This document shows, piece by piece, positions 6,658 through 12,502 of a DNA stretch of 12,502 nucleotides (position 1 is the first letter of the stretch; each line of letters opens with the position of its first letter). Below the pieces are notes generated by a model, which did not search any database, was not told the origin of the DNA, and saw only the letters and a list, made by a program, of their open reading frames with translations. The DNA is from DASQHM01 sp035632095 (lineage in GTDB: Bacteria > Pseudomonadota > Alphaproteobacteria > Ferrovibrionales > Ferrovibrionaceae): the NCBI GenBank assembly GCA_035632095.1, contig DASQHM010000165.1:1-12502 (forward strand), given 5' to 3'. The position numbers and the translations under genes are program-made.

Positions 6658-7418
6658 AAGGTCAACCCGCCGTCCACGTGAAGCAGCTGGCCGGTGATGT
6701 AGCCGGCATCGGCCCCGAGCAGGAAGGCCACGGCCGCCGCGATCTCGTCAGGCAATCCGAGACGCCGGAGCGGAATGCGTTCCAGCGCCGACTGCCAGCG
6801 CGCCGGATCGAGCGACGAGTGCGTGGCCGCATCCTTCTTGACGTAACCCGGCACGACGCAATTCACCGTGATGCGTTTCGGCGCCAGTTGCGCCGCAAGC
6901 GAACGCGCCAGGCCCTCCAGACCGGACTTGGCCGCCGCCGACGCCGGAAAGACATCGCCGCCGAGCTTGAATTCGTGCGCCAGGAACGAGCTGACCGCGA
7001 CGACGCGGCCGGCGCCCGATTTCGACAGCAGCGGTTCCGCGGCCGTCGCGAGGCGGAACAGCGCCTTCAGGATCACGCCGAGCGAACGCTCGAAGCCGGC
7101 CTCGTCGATTTCGCCGAGCTTGCGCCGGTCGCCGAAGCCCGCGTTCGACACCAGCCCGTCGAGACCGCCGAAGCGGGCTTCGCAGGCGGCGACGAGGCCG
7201 ACGGCCGTGTTCGGATCCGCAAGATCGCCCAGCTCCACCCGGCAGCGCGCGCCCTTTGCCTCGCATTCGGATGCGACGGCGTCGCCGCGAATGCGATTGC
7301 TGCCGGTGTGAACGAGGATCGACACGCCGGGCGCGGCCAGCCGCCGGCAGATCGCGGCGCCAATGCCGCTGCCGGCACCGGTGACGAGATAGACGCGGCC
7401 GTTCATCGCTCGCGCCAT
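6654..7418 (-). CDS. Short-chain dehydrogenase/reductase lacking the usual catalytic tyrosine
   Basis: This is a classical-length SDR (254 residues) with a NAD(P)-binding Rossmann fold. Seen: the cofactor loop TGAGSGIG at 13-20, GDLAD at 64-68 for the adenine pocket, NAG at 92-94, the active-site serine region VSSF (Ser143/144), and a C-terminal GQLLHVDGGLTL typical of FabG-like members. Where the YxxxK motif belongs the protein has FPASAAAK: Lys164 is present but the position four before it is Ser160 and no Tyr is near. A normal NAD(P)H hydride transfer is therefore not assured. The ATG at 7418 has GAGG eight bases upstream. An alternative ATG at 7406 overlaps the preceding stop as ATGA, like the next junction, and either is possible. 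It is the third gene of the operon, coupled to the racemase-like gene before and the FAD enzyme after. Confidence 0.87.
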   Translation of the reverse strand: MARAMNGRVYLVTGAGSGIGAAICRRLAAPGVSILVHTGSNRIRGDAVASECEAKGARCRVELGDLADPNTAVGLVAACEARFGGLDGLVSNAGFGDRRKLGEIDEAGFERSLGVILKALFRLATAAEPLLSKSGAGRVVAVSSFLAHEFKLGGDVFPASAAAKSGLEGLARSLAAQLAPKRITVNCVVPGYVKKDAATHSSLDPARWQSALERIPLRRLGLPDEIAAAVAFLLGADAGYITGQLLHVDGGLTL

Positions 7419-8179
7419 TCACGCCTCGCGCTGCCCGGATGACCGAAGTCGCGCGGCCGCAAGCCGGCATGAAACCAGGTCACGAAGCTCACGATGTCGT
7501 AGACCGGAAGCAACAAATGTTCGGACAAGGCGCGCGCATAGGGCGACATATTGGTGCATTCGAGCAGGACCGCGCCCACGTCCGGATGCTGCTTCAGCAG
7601 CGCATCGCCGGCGTCGAGAATGTCCTGCTCTGCCGCAGCGACATCCAGCGCCGCCTCGTTACCGATGATGGCGCGCGTGAACTCGCGGCCGTCGTCGGTG
7701 CCGACGACCGGCGTGCCGGCGGGCACGCCGGCCGCGCGCAAGTGCTCGCCGGTCATGGTCTTGGCGCTGATGGTGAGAATGCCGACGCGTTTGCCGGGCG
7801 GCAGCGTGCTCTGGATCTGGCTCGCCTGCATCAGGCTCGACGTGGCGACCGGCACCTTCACGGCCGCCGCAAGCTCGTTCTGATAGAGCGACAGGAAACC
7901 GCAGTTCGTGGTGATGCCGTCGGCGCCTAGCGCGACCAGCTCCCTGGCCGCATCGACGAACGCATCGAGCAGACCGGCCGCCTTCTGCCGGACGACGCGC
8001 TCCGGCGATGCGCCTTTCACGACTTTGTAGAGCACCGGAAACGGCCAGGTCTCCGCATTGCCCATGTCGCCCGGAACGCGGGGGAAGCGCGCTTCGAGCA
8101 TAAGTATGCCGAGCCGCGCGCCGTAGACCGCCTTGCCGCCTTTGGCAATGCGGCTCCGATCGTTGGGTTTCGCCGCCAT
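7403..8179 (-). CDS. Asp/Glu/hydantoin racemase-superfamily protein
   Basis: The superfamily includes amino acid and hydantoin racemases, maleate isomerase and arylmalonate decarboxylase, which use one or two cysteines to move a proton or attack the substrate. From the ATG at 8179 the protein has 258 residues. Seen: the N-terminal strand GILMLEA (24-30), the first cysteine in ADGITTNCGF (Cys93), an ISAKT loop (137-141), and the second cysteine in VLLECTNM (Cys208), so both halves of a two-base racemase are present. The substrate is not readable. The ATG shares its first base with the stop of the upstream gene (TGATG), a classic coupling junction. A GTG at 8191 is less likely. Its position between the thiamine-diphosphate enzyme and the dehydrogenase suggests it interconverts enantiomers or isomers of the operon's substrate. 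The C-terminal tail is Arg-rich and overlaps the next gene. Confidence 0.82.
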   Translation of the reverse strand: MAAKPNDRSRIAKGGKAVYGARLGILMLEARFPRVPGDMGNAETWPFPVLYKVVKGASPERVVRQKAAGLLDAFVDAARELVALGADGITTNCGFLSLYQNELAAAVKVPVATSSLMQASQIQSTLPPGKRVGILTISAKTMTGEHLRAAGVPAGTPVVGTDDGREFTRAIIGNEAALDVAAAEQDILDAGDALLKQHPDVGAVLLECTNMSPYARALSEHLLLPVYDIVSFVTWFHAGLRPRDFGHPGSARREWRER

Positions 8180-9873
8180 CACGCCACCCACTCGCTGACG
8201 GGAGCGCGCGCCTCGTGCAACGGCTGGCAGATCACGTCGACCAAGGTCGGCACGCCAGCCTCAATCGCCTGCTTGAAGGTCGCGCGCAGCTTCCCGGGAT
8301 CCTCGACCCGCCAACTCTTCACGCCGAACGCGGCAGCGACTTTGGCGTGGTCAGTGCGGTCAAAATCGACCGAAAAGTACCGCCCGCCGAAGCCGGTGCG
8401 CTGTCCCGCCTTGATCCAGCCGTACACGGCGTTGGAGATCACCACCATGGCGATGGGCGCCTTGACGCGGACGATGGTTTCGAGCTCGCCCACTGTAAAG
8501 CCGAAGCTGCCGTCACCCATGACCGCCACGACCTTCGCTCCAGGCCGGCCCATATGCGCGCCGACCGCCGCCGACATGGCATAGCCGAGCGCGCCGTGGG
8601 CGCGGTTCGAAATGAAATGGCGGCCGGGCTTGGCGAACTCGAAATAGGCCGAGATATAGGGGCACGGCGTTCCCGGATCGGCGACGACGATGGCGTCGCC
8701 CGGCGTCACCGCTTGCAGCTCGGCTACGACGCGTTCGGGTGTGATCGGCCTAGCATCGCTTTCCGCCAAGGCGCGGAACGCCGCGAACTTCGCCTGCTTT
8801 GCCTTGGCGACGGCCGCCGCATCCAGGAACCGCGCGGCGTTCGCCCCCTTCAGGCGCGACAGCTCCGCGCCGATGGCCGCGAGAGAGAGCTTGGCGTCGC
8901 CGAGCAATGCGACGTCCGCCCGATAGGTCGCGCCGATCACCATGGGATCGGCGTCGATGTGAATAACCTTGGTCTTGCCGGGCTGAGGATGACGCCAGCG
9001 CTCCGTGGTGACCGAGCCAGCGCGGCATCCGACGAAGATCACCGTATCCGCCATGTCGACCAGCGAACGGGTCTCCGGCGTGCCGCCGTTGCTGCCGACG
9101 ACGCCGACGGAGAGCGGATGGGTCTCGCCGATGCTGCCCTGGCCGCTGATCGTCGTCGCGACCGGCGCTCCGATCAGCTCGGCAATGCTCAGCAGCTCCG
9201 CCTCCGCGCCGGCAATGACGACGCCGCCGCCGCAAATGAAGATCGGATTCCGCGCCCGCGCCAGCAAAGCGGCCGCCGCCTTCGCAGCCTCGGGATCGGG
9301 CGCGCTCCGCCGCGACGGATAGCGGCCAAGGCCCGGATCGCCGGTCACGTCCGCTTCGTCCACCGGGTCCTTCTGTACGTCGAACGGAAGTCCGATATGG
9401 GCGGCCCCGGGCCGGCCGCTGGTCATTGCAGTAAAGGCTGCGCGCAAGGTTTTCGGAATGTCGACGGCGCGGTCGATCACCTTGTTCCACTTGGTCAGCG
9501 GCCGGAACAGCGCCGCTTGATCCAGTTCGGTCAGGGTGAAGCGGCCCCGCGACGACACGGCAATGTCGGTGGTCACCGCCAGCACCGGGATCGAGGATTC
9601 GTTCGCTTCCACGACGCCCGGCAGGATGTAGGTGGCGCCCCCGCCGCTCGGCCCCTCGCAGACCCCGACCCTGCCCGAGACCCGCGCATACCCATCGGCC
9701 ATATAAGCGGCGGACCGTTCGTCGCGCGTCAGGATATGGGTGATGCCGTGATCGAGGCGGTATAGAGCGTCGTAAAGCGGCAGGCTGGTGTCGCCGCAAA
9801 GGCCGAAGATGTGCTTCACCCCGTGCAATTGCAGCATCCGCACGAAAGCTTCGGCACCGGAAAGGCGGTTCAT
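8179..9873 (-). CDS. Thiamine-diphosphate-dependent enzyme of the acetolactate synthase/benzoylformate decarboxylase superfamily
   Basis: These enzymes cleave or ligate bonds next to a carbonyl, usually decarboxylating a 2-oxo acid; they act as cytoplasmic dimers or tetramers. From the ATG at 9873 the protein has 564 residues, the normal size. Seen: N-terminal Pyr domain with the ThDP-activating Glu52 in RDERSAAYMADGYAR (50-64), a middle domain with IFICGGGVVIAGAEAE (211-226) and VIHIDADP (303-310), and a C-terminal PP domain with GDGSF at 453-457 and the second metal ligand Asn481 exactly 27 residues after Asp454. It has SNAVYG rather than the common NNxxYG and a glycine-rich GPSGGGATYILPG stretch (74-86), so it is not a housekeeping acetolactate synthase. 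Leading the operon, it may decarboxylate or cleave the 2-oxo acid the FAD enzyme yields. An upstream GTG at 9921 is less likely than the ATG. The stop overlaps the next start. Confidence 0.88.
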   Translation of the reverse strand: MNRLSGAEAFVRMLQLHGVKHIFGLCGDTSLPLYDALYRLDHGITHILTRDERSAAYMADGYARVSGRVGVCEGPSGGGATYILPGVVEANESSIPVLAVTTDIAVSSRGRFTLTELDQAALFRPLTKWNKVIDRAVDIPKTLRAAFTAMTSGRPGAAHIGLPFDVQKDPVDEADVTGDPGLGRYPSRRSAPDPEAAKAAAALLARARNPIFICGGGVVIAGAEAELLSIAELIGAPVATTISGQGSIGETHPLSVGVVGSNGGTPETRSLVDMADTVIFVGCRAGSVTTERWRHPQPGKTKVIHIDADPMVIGATYRADVALLGDAKLSLAAIGAELSRLKGANAARFLDAAAVAKAKQAKFAAFRALAESDARPITPERVVAELQAVTPGDAIVVADPGTPCPYISAYFEFAKPGRHFISNRAHGALGYAMSAAVGAHMGRPGAKVVAVMGDGSFGFTVGELETIVRVKAPIAMVVISNAVYGWIKAGQRTGFGGRYFSVDFDRTDHAKVAAAFGVKSWRVEDPGKLRATFKQAIEAGVPTLVDVICQPLHEARAPVSEWVA

Positions 9874-9947
9874 CGGCACGCACCCTGAGTTCCTGGTCGG
9901 CCAACAATAGACCGCCGCCACGGGATGCGGCTACATTGTGGATCGAA

Positions 9948-9963
9948 CGGCCTTCGAAGGCCG
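9948..9963. promoter_or_regulatory. Perfect 16-bp palindrome, candidate operator
   Basis: CGGCCTTCGAAGGCCG equals its own reverse complement. It lies 27 bases before the binding-protein start, inside the divergent promoter region, where a dimeric repressor could block both operons. It could instead form a short hairpin in the transporter leader RNA. The regulator gene is not in the window. Confidence 0.5.
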
Positions 9964-9977
9964 AAACAAAGCGATTC

Positions 9978-9984
9978 AGGGGGA
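9978..9984 (+). promoter_or_regulatory. Ribosome binding site of the binding-protein gene
   Basis: AGGGGGA sits six bases before the ATG at 9991. It decides that start over an in-frame ATG at 9925, whose extra residues would precede the signal peptide. Confidence 0.75.
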
Positions 9985-9990
9985 CGTCAC

Positions 9991-11190
9991 ATGATCAAAT
10001 CCGCACGCATCGCGCTCAGCCTCGCAACCGCGCTCGTTGCCCTGCCTCTCGCGAACCCGGCGCGCGCCGCCGACCAGCCGATCGTGATCGGATTGGAAGT
10101 GCCGCTGTCCCCGCCGGGCGACCCGGTCGCAGGACAACTCATCCGGCGCGGCGGCGAGCTTGCCGTGGAATACATTAACGGCCCCATGGGCGGCGTGATG
10201 GGCGGCAAGAAAGTCGCGCTTTCGGTGCAGGACAGCCAGGGCCGCACGGAAGGCGGGGTCGCCGCCTATCGCCGGCTCGTGACGGAAGAACATGCCGTCG
10301 CCGTCACCGGCTTCTTCCACAGCTCGGTCAATATCGCCGCCAACGAAGTGGCCAAGGAACTCGGCGTGCCGACCATCGGCACGCAAACCTCGGCGGCCGA
10401 CATCACGGCCAAGCACTACGACGTCGCGTTCCGCACCCACGCCATCGATCCGATCCGCGTCGCCGCCTGGCTCGACCTGATCAAGCGCAAGAACTACAAG
10501 AAGATCTCGCTGCTGGCCGAGACGACGGACTACGGCATCGGCCTGGTGACCGAAACCGACAAGCAGAACAAGGATCTGAAGCTCGGCCTCGAGCTGCAGA
10601 GCATCACCTTCGATCACGCCTCCACGGACCTGACGCCGCTGCTGTTACAAATCAAGGCGTTCAAGCCCGATCTCATCATCAACATCGGCGTCGGCGCGCC
10701 GATGGATCTCATGGTGGACCAGGCGGCGACCATCGGCCTGACGCCGGCGACGCCCATGCTCGTGTCATACGACGCGCCGGTGCGTCCGCAATTCTGGCAG
10801 CTGCATCCGCAAAACGGCGACAAGCTCTACTTCATCGCCTATTACTCGCCGAAGCAGAAGTTGTCGGACATCGGCGCCTGGTTCGCCAAGGCCTACGAGG
10901 AGAAATACAAGGAATCGCCCGTATACTCCTCGCTCAACGGCTTCGGCGACGTGATGATCATCGCCGAGGCGGTGGACAAGGCGAAGAGCACCGACCCGAA
11001 GGCGGTCATCAAGGCGCTGGAAACCGGCACGTACAAGAGCTGGGCCGCGGCCGACGTGACGTTCCCGCGCGCCGACGGCGTCTATTTCCACAATTGGTCG
11101 CCGCCGATCCTGATCCTGCAATACACCGCGCCCAACCAGGACTGGAAGTCCGCCGACATCATCTTGGAGCACGTCGGGTCGACGCCTTAA
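9991..11190 (+). CDS. ABC transporter periplasmic binding protein, branched-chain amino acid (Liv) family
   Basis: This is the periplasmic receptor of a Liv/HAAT-type uptake system (Peripla_BP_6 fold) that delivers its ligand to the LivH/LivM channel. The 399 residues carry a signal peptide: Lys3 and Arg6, a hydrophobic core at about 8-20, and a cut after Ala-Arg-Ala near residue 26. The mature part starts with PIVIGLEVPLSPPGDPVAG (28-46), fitting the first strand and ligand loop of the family. It continues with the RRGGELAVEYINGPMGGVMG segment, SQGRTEGG (near 80-87), a GVPTIGTQTSAAD stretch and the hinge of a two-lobed protein. Family members bind leucine-type amino acids, but also amides, aromatic acids, choline-like and other compounds, so the ligand is open. 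It leads the transporter operon and is divergent from the catabolic operon, which likely breaks down the ligand. A hairpin follows before livH. Confidence 0.92.
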   Translation: MIKSARIALSLATALVALPLANPARAADQPIVIGLEVPLSPPGDPVAGQLIRRGGELAVEYINGPMGGVMGGKKVALSVQDSQGRTEGGVAAYRRLVTEEHAVAVTGFFHSSVNIAANEVAKELGVPTIGTQTSAADITAKHYDVAFRTHAIDPIRVAAWLDLIKRKNYKKISLLAETTDYGIGLVTETDKQNKDLKLGLELQSITFDHASTDLTPLLLQIKAFKPDLIINIGVGAPMDLMVDQAATIGLTPATPMLVSYDAPVRPQFWQLHPQNGDKLYFIAYYSPKQKLSDIGAWFAKAYEEKYKESPVYSSLNGFGDVMIIAEAVDKAKSTDPKAVIKALETGTYKSWAAADVTFPRADGVYFHNWSPPILILQYTAPNQDWKSADIILEHVGSTP

Positions 11191-11204
11191 GTGTCGTGAG
11201 CGAA

Positions 11205-11234
11205 CGCCGGTAGCGGACGCGATCCGCGCCGGCG
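11205..11234 (+). repeat. Intercistronic hairpin between the binding protein and livH
   Basis: CGCCGG (11205-11210) pairs with CCGGCG (11229-11234). After a small internal loop (TA opposite G), GCGGA (11213-11217) pairs with TCCGC (11223-11227) around a 5-base loop. It lies 15 bases after the stop with no T-run, so it suits partial termination or 3'-end protection that keeps the binding protein more abundant than the membrane parts. Confidence 0.5.
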
Positions 11235-11250
11235 GCGACGCGCCCGGTTC

Positions 11251-12144
11251 ATGTACTCGACCGAGCTATTCCTGCAGACGCTGATCGCCGGCGTGATGAT
11301 CGGCGTGCTCTATGCACTCATGGCGCTCGGCATAACCTTCATCTACAGCATCGTCAAGATGATCAACTGGGCGATGGGTGAGTTCTACATGATCGGGAGC
11401 TATGCCCAGTACGTCTTGATCGTGTACTGGCTCGGGCCCGACTTGTGGTGGATCGCGGCGCCGCTTGCGGCCATCGCCGTCTTCGCCATCGGCTGGCTGA
11501 TCGAGCCGGTGCTGATCAAGCCCATGTTCACCAAGGGCATCGAGCGCAAGGACGATTACGCCACGGTGGTGACCATCGCGCTGCTGTTGCTGCTGCGCAA
11601 TCTTGCCACCGCGCTCGGCGGTCCCTATCAGCGCACGCCCGGCAGCCGCTTGCCGCCTGTCATGATCGGTCCGCTGCCGGAAAGCGGCGCGCGGTTCGCG
11701 GCGTTCTTGTGCGCCCTCGCCGCGATCGCGCTCTTCTACGTGTTGCTCAAGCGCACGTGGCTCGGATTGGCGCTTCGCGCTTCGGCGCAAAGCCGCATCG
11801 GCGTGCAAACCTCGGGCGTGAACGTGCTTCGCCTGGATCAGGCCGCGTTCGGCCTCGGCGTGGCGCTCGCCGGAATTTCCGGCGCCTTGCTGGCGCCGGT
11901 CTTCATGGTGTATCCGACCGACGGCGTTGTCACCACCGTCAAGGGCTTCGAGATCATCGTCATCGGCGGTTTGGGCTCCATCCCCGGCGCATTGGTCGCG
12001 GGCGTGCTGCTCGGCGTTGTCGAATCGCTCGGCGCGGCCTTCATCGCGGCTCCCTACCAGAACGCCTACGGATTCCTGCTGGTGCTGCTGATCCTCGTTC
12101 TTCGCCCCACCGGACTCCTCGGCGAGCGAACGCGGCAAGCATGA
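11251..12144 (+). CDS. livH: Branched-chain amino acid-type ABC permease LivH
   Basis: This is an inner-membrane channel subunit that pairs with a LivM-type permease and is driven by LivG/LivF. The 297 residues match the usual 290-300. Seen: about eight hydrophobic segments (near 8-30, 44-60, 65-88, 105-122, 148-166, 196-221, 234-262 and 272-286), the N-terminal LYALMALGITFIYSIVKMINWAMGEF pattern of LivH (20-45), and the conserved IGGLGSIPGALVAG loop (238-251) that contacts the ATPase, ending with RPTGLLG (285-291). The ATG at 11251 has no clear ribosome site; expression may depend on coupling across the 60-base gap after the binding-protein gene. The stop overlaps the start of the next gene as ATGA. 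The symbol denotes the family; the transported compound is not known. Confidence 0.93.
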   Translation: MYSTELFLQTLIAGVMIGVLYALMALGITFIYSIVKMINWAMGEFYMIGSYAQYVLIVYWLGPDLWWIAAPLAAIAVFAIGWLIEPVLIKPMFTKGIERKDDYATVVTIALLLLLRNLATALGGPYQRTPGSRLPPVMIGPLPESGARFAAFLCALAAIALFYVLLKRTWLGLALRASAQSRIGVQTSGVNVLRLDQAAFGLGVALAGISGALLAPVFMVYPTDGVVTTVKGFEIIVIGGLGSIPGALVAGVLLGVVESLGAAFIAAPYQNAYGFLLVLLILVLRPTGLLGERTRQA

Positions 12145-12502
12145 CCGCCCTCCTCGCGACCCACAATTTGGTCAAGCGTTTCGGCGGCCTCATCGCCGCC
12201 AACAACGTGGATTTCGCCGTCGAGGCCGGCGAGACGCGCGGCCTGATCGGTCCGAACGGCGCCGGCAAGACCACGCTGGTCAATCTCATAACCGGCATCC
12301 ACGCGCCCACGTCCGGCGAGATCACCTTGGCCGGCGAAAGCCTGGTCGGACTGACGCCGCACCGGATCACGCGCTTGGGTCTGGTGCGAAGCTTCCAGGT
12401 CAGTCGCCTGTTCGGAAATCTCAGCGTGGCTGACAACCTGATGCTGCCGCATCTCGCCAGCCAGGGCGCGGCCGGAATGGCCGGAGGCCGGGAGATGGCG
12501 CG
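12141..12502 (+). CDS. livG: ABC transporter ATP-binding protein LivG, cut by the window edge
   Basis: This is the first 120 codons of a Liv-type ATPase that powers the permeases from the cytoplasmic side. Seen: strand one ATHNLVKRFGGLIAANNVDF (6-25), the Walker A motif GPNGAGKTT (37-45), and the Q-loop RSFQ (83-86) followed by LFGNLSVADNLML, a LivG-type pattern. The signature and Walker B motifs fall beyond the right edge. The ATG is inside the livH stop (ATGA, 12141-12144), which points to coupled translation. The more common order places livM between livH and livG. Here livG follows livH directly, so livM must lie further right, be fused to a later gene or be absent; the window cannot tell. 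Confidence 0.92.
   Translation, partial: MTALLATHNLVKRFGGLIAANNVDFAVEAGETRGLIGPNGAGKTTLVNLITGIHAPTSGEITLAGESLVGLTPHRITRLGLVRSFQVSRLFGNLSVADNLMLPHLASQGAAGMAGGREMA

Larger units (their letters stand above)
9874..9990. promoter_or_regulatory. Divergent promoter region between the catabolic operon and the transporter
   Basis: These 117 bases must carry promoters in both directions. They hold the 16-bp palindrome at 9948-9963 and a looser inverted pair, ACAAT (9904-9908) and ATTGT (9935-9939). TACATT at 9932-9937 (plus) and TATTGT (minus, about 9909-9904) each match the -10 consensus at four of six bases, without a good -35. One local regulator acting on both operons would fit. Confidence 0.5.

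Noticed and set aside
8215..9765. A 516-codon plus-strand open frame
   Set aside because: It is the mirror of the ThDP enzyme gene, whose catalytic motifs are intact.
9874..9921. GTG start at 9921 for the ThDP enzyme
   Set aside because: The added 16 residues do not resemble the family; MNRLSGAEAF from 9873 is the expected N-terminus, and the extension would use up divergent promoter space.

Overview
The window reads as chromosomal DNA of a high-GC alphaproteobacterium, probably a Hyphomicrobiales (Rhizobiales) relative. This is inferred from the GC-rich codon use, the Flp-type pilin, the Liv-type transporter with a neighbouring catabolic operon, and a perfect FNR/FixK-type site. No marker gene in the window fixes the genus. 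No tRNA, rRNA, insertion sequence, integrase, CRISPR array or phage gene was seen.

Left part (1-5400) is a mixed envelope and stress region. A short Flp pilin gene (109-315, +) faces a full-length MgtA-type P-type ATPase (474-3074, -). The ATPase gene ends at a convincing intrinsic terminator at 414-447. A divergent intergenic region follows, holding a perfect TTGAT-N4-ATCAA box (3206-3219) placed to activate the rightward genes: a Spy/CpxP-like periplasmic protein (3291-3746) and a small Tyr/Pro-rich lipoprotein (3808-4071). Next come an NTF2/SnoaL-like protein (4110-4511, -) and a VC0807-like membrane protein (4565-5359, +). Together these suggest a low-oxygen or envelope-stress locus.

Right part (5392-12502) is a catabolic and uptake unit. 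Four tightly overlapping genes run leftward: a thiamine-diphosphate-dependent enzyme (8179-9873), an Asp/Glu/hydantoin racemase-superfamily protein with two cysteines (7403-8179), a short-chain dehydrogenase that lacks the usual catalytic tyrosine (6654-7418), and a DadA-like FAD amine/amino acid oxidoreductase (5392-6657). Divergent from them, after 117 bases containing a 16-bp perfect palindrome, runs a Liv-type ABC transporter: a periplasmic binding protein (9991-11190), a LivH permease (11251-12144) and the start of a LivG ATPase (12141 to the window edge). The likely logic is uptake of a small amino-acid-like or carboxylate compound followed by isomerisation, oxidation and carbon-carbon cleavage. 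The substrate cannot be read from the sequence. This operon is the best candidate here for an undescribed pathway, although each of its protein families is known.
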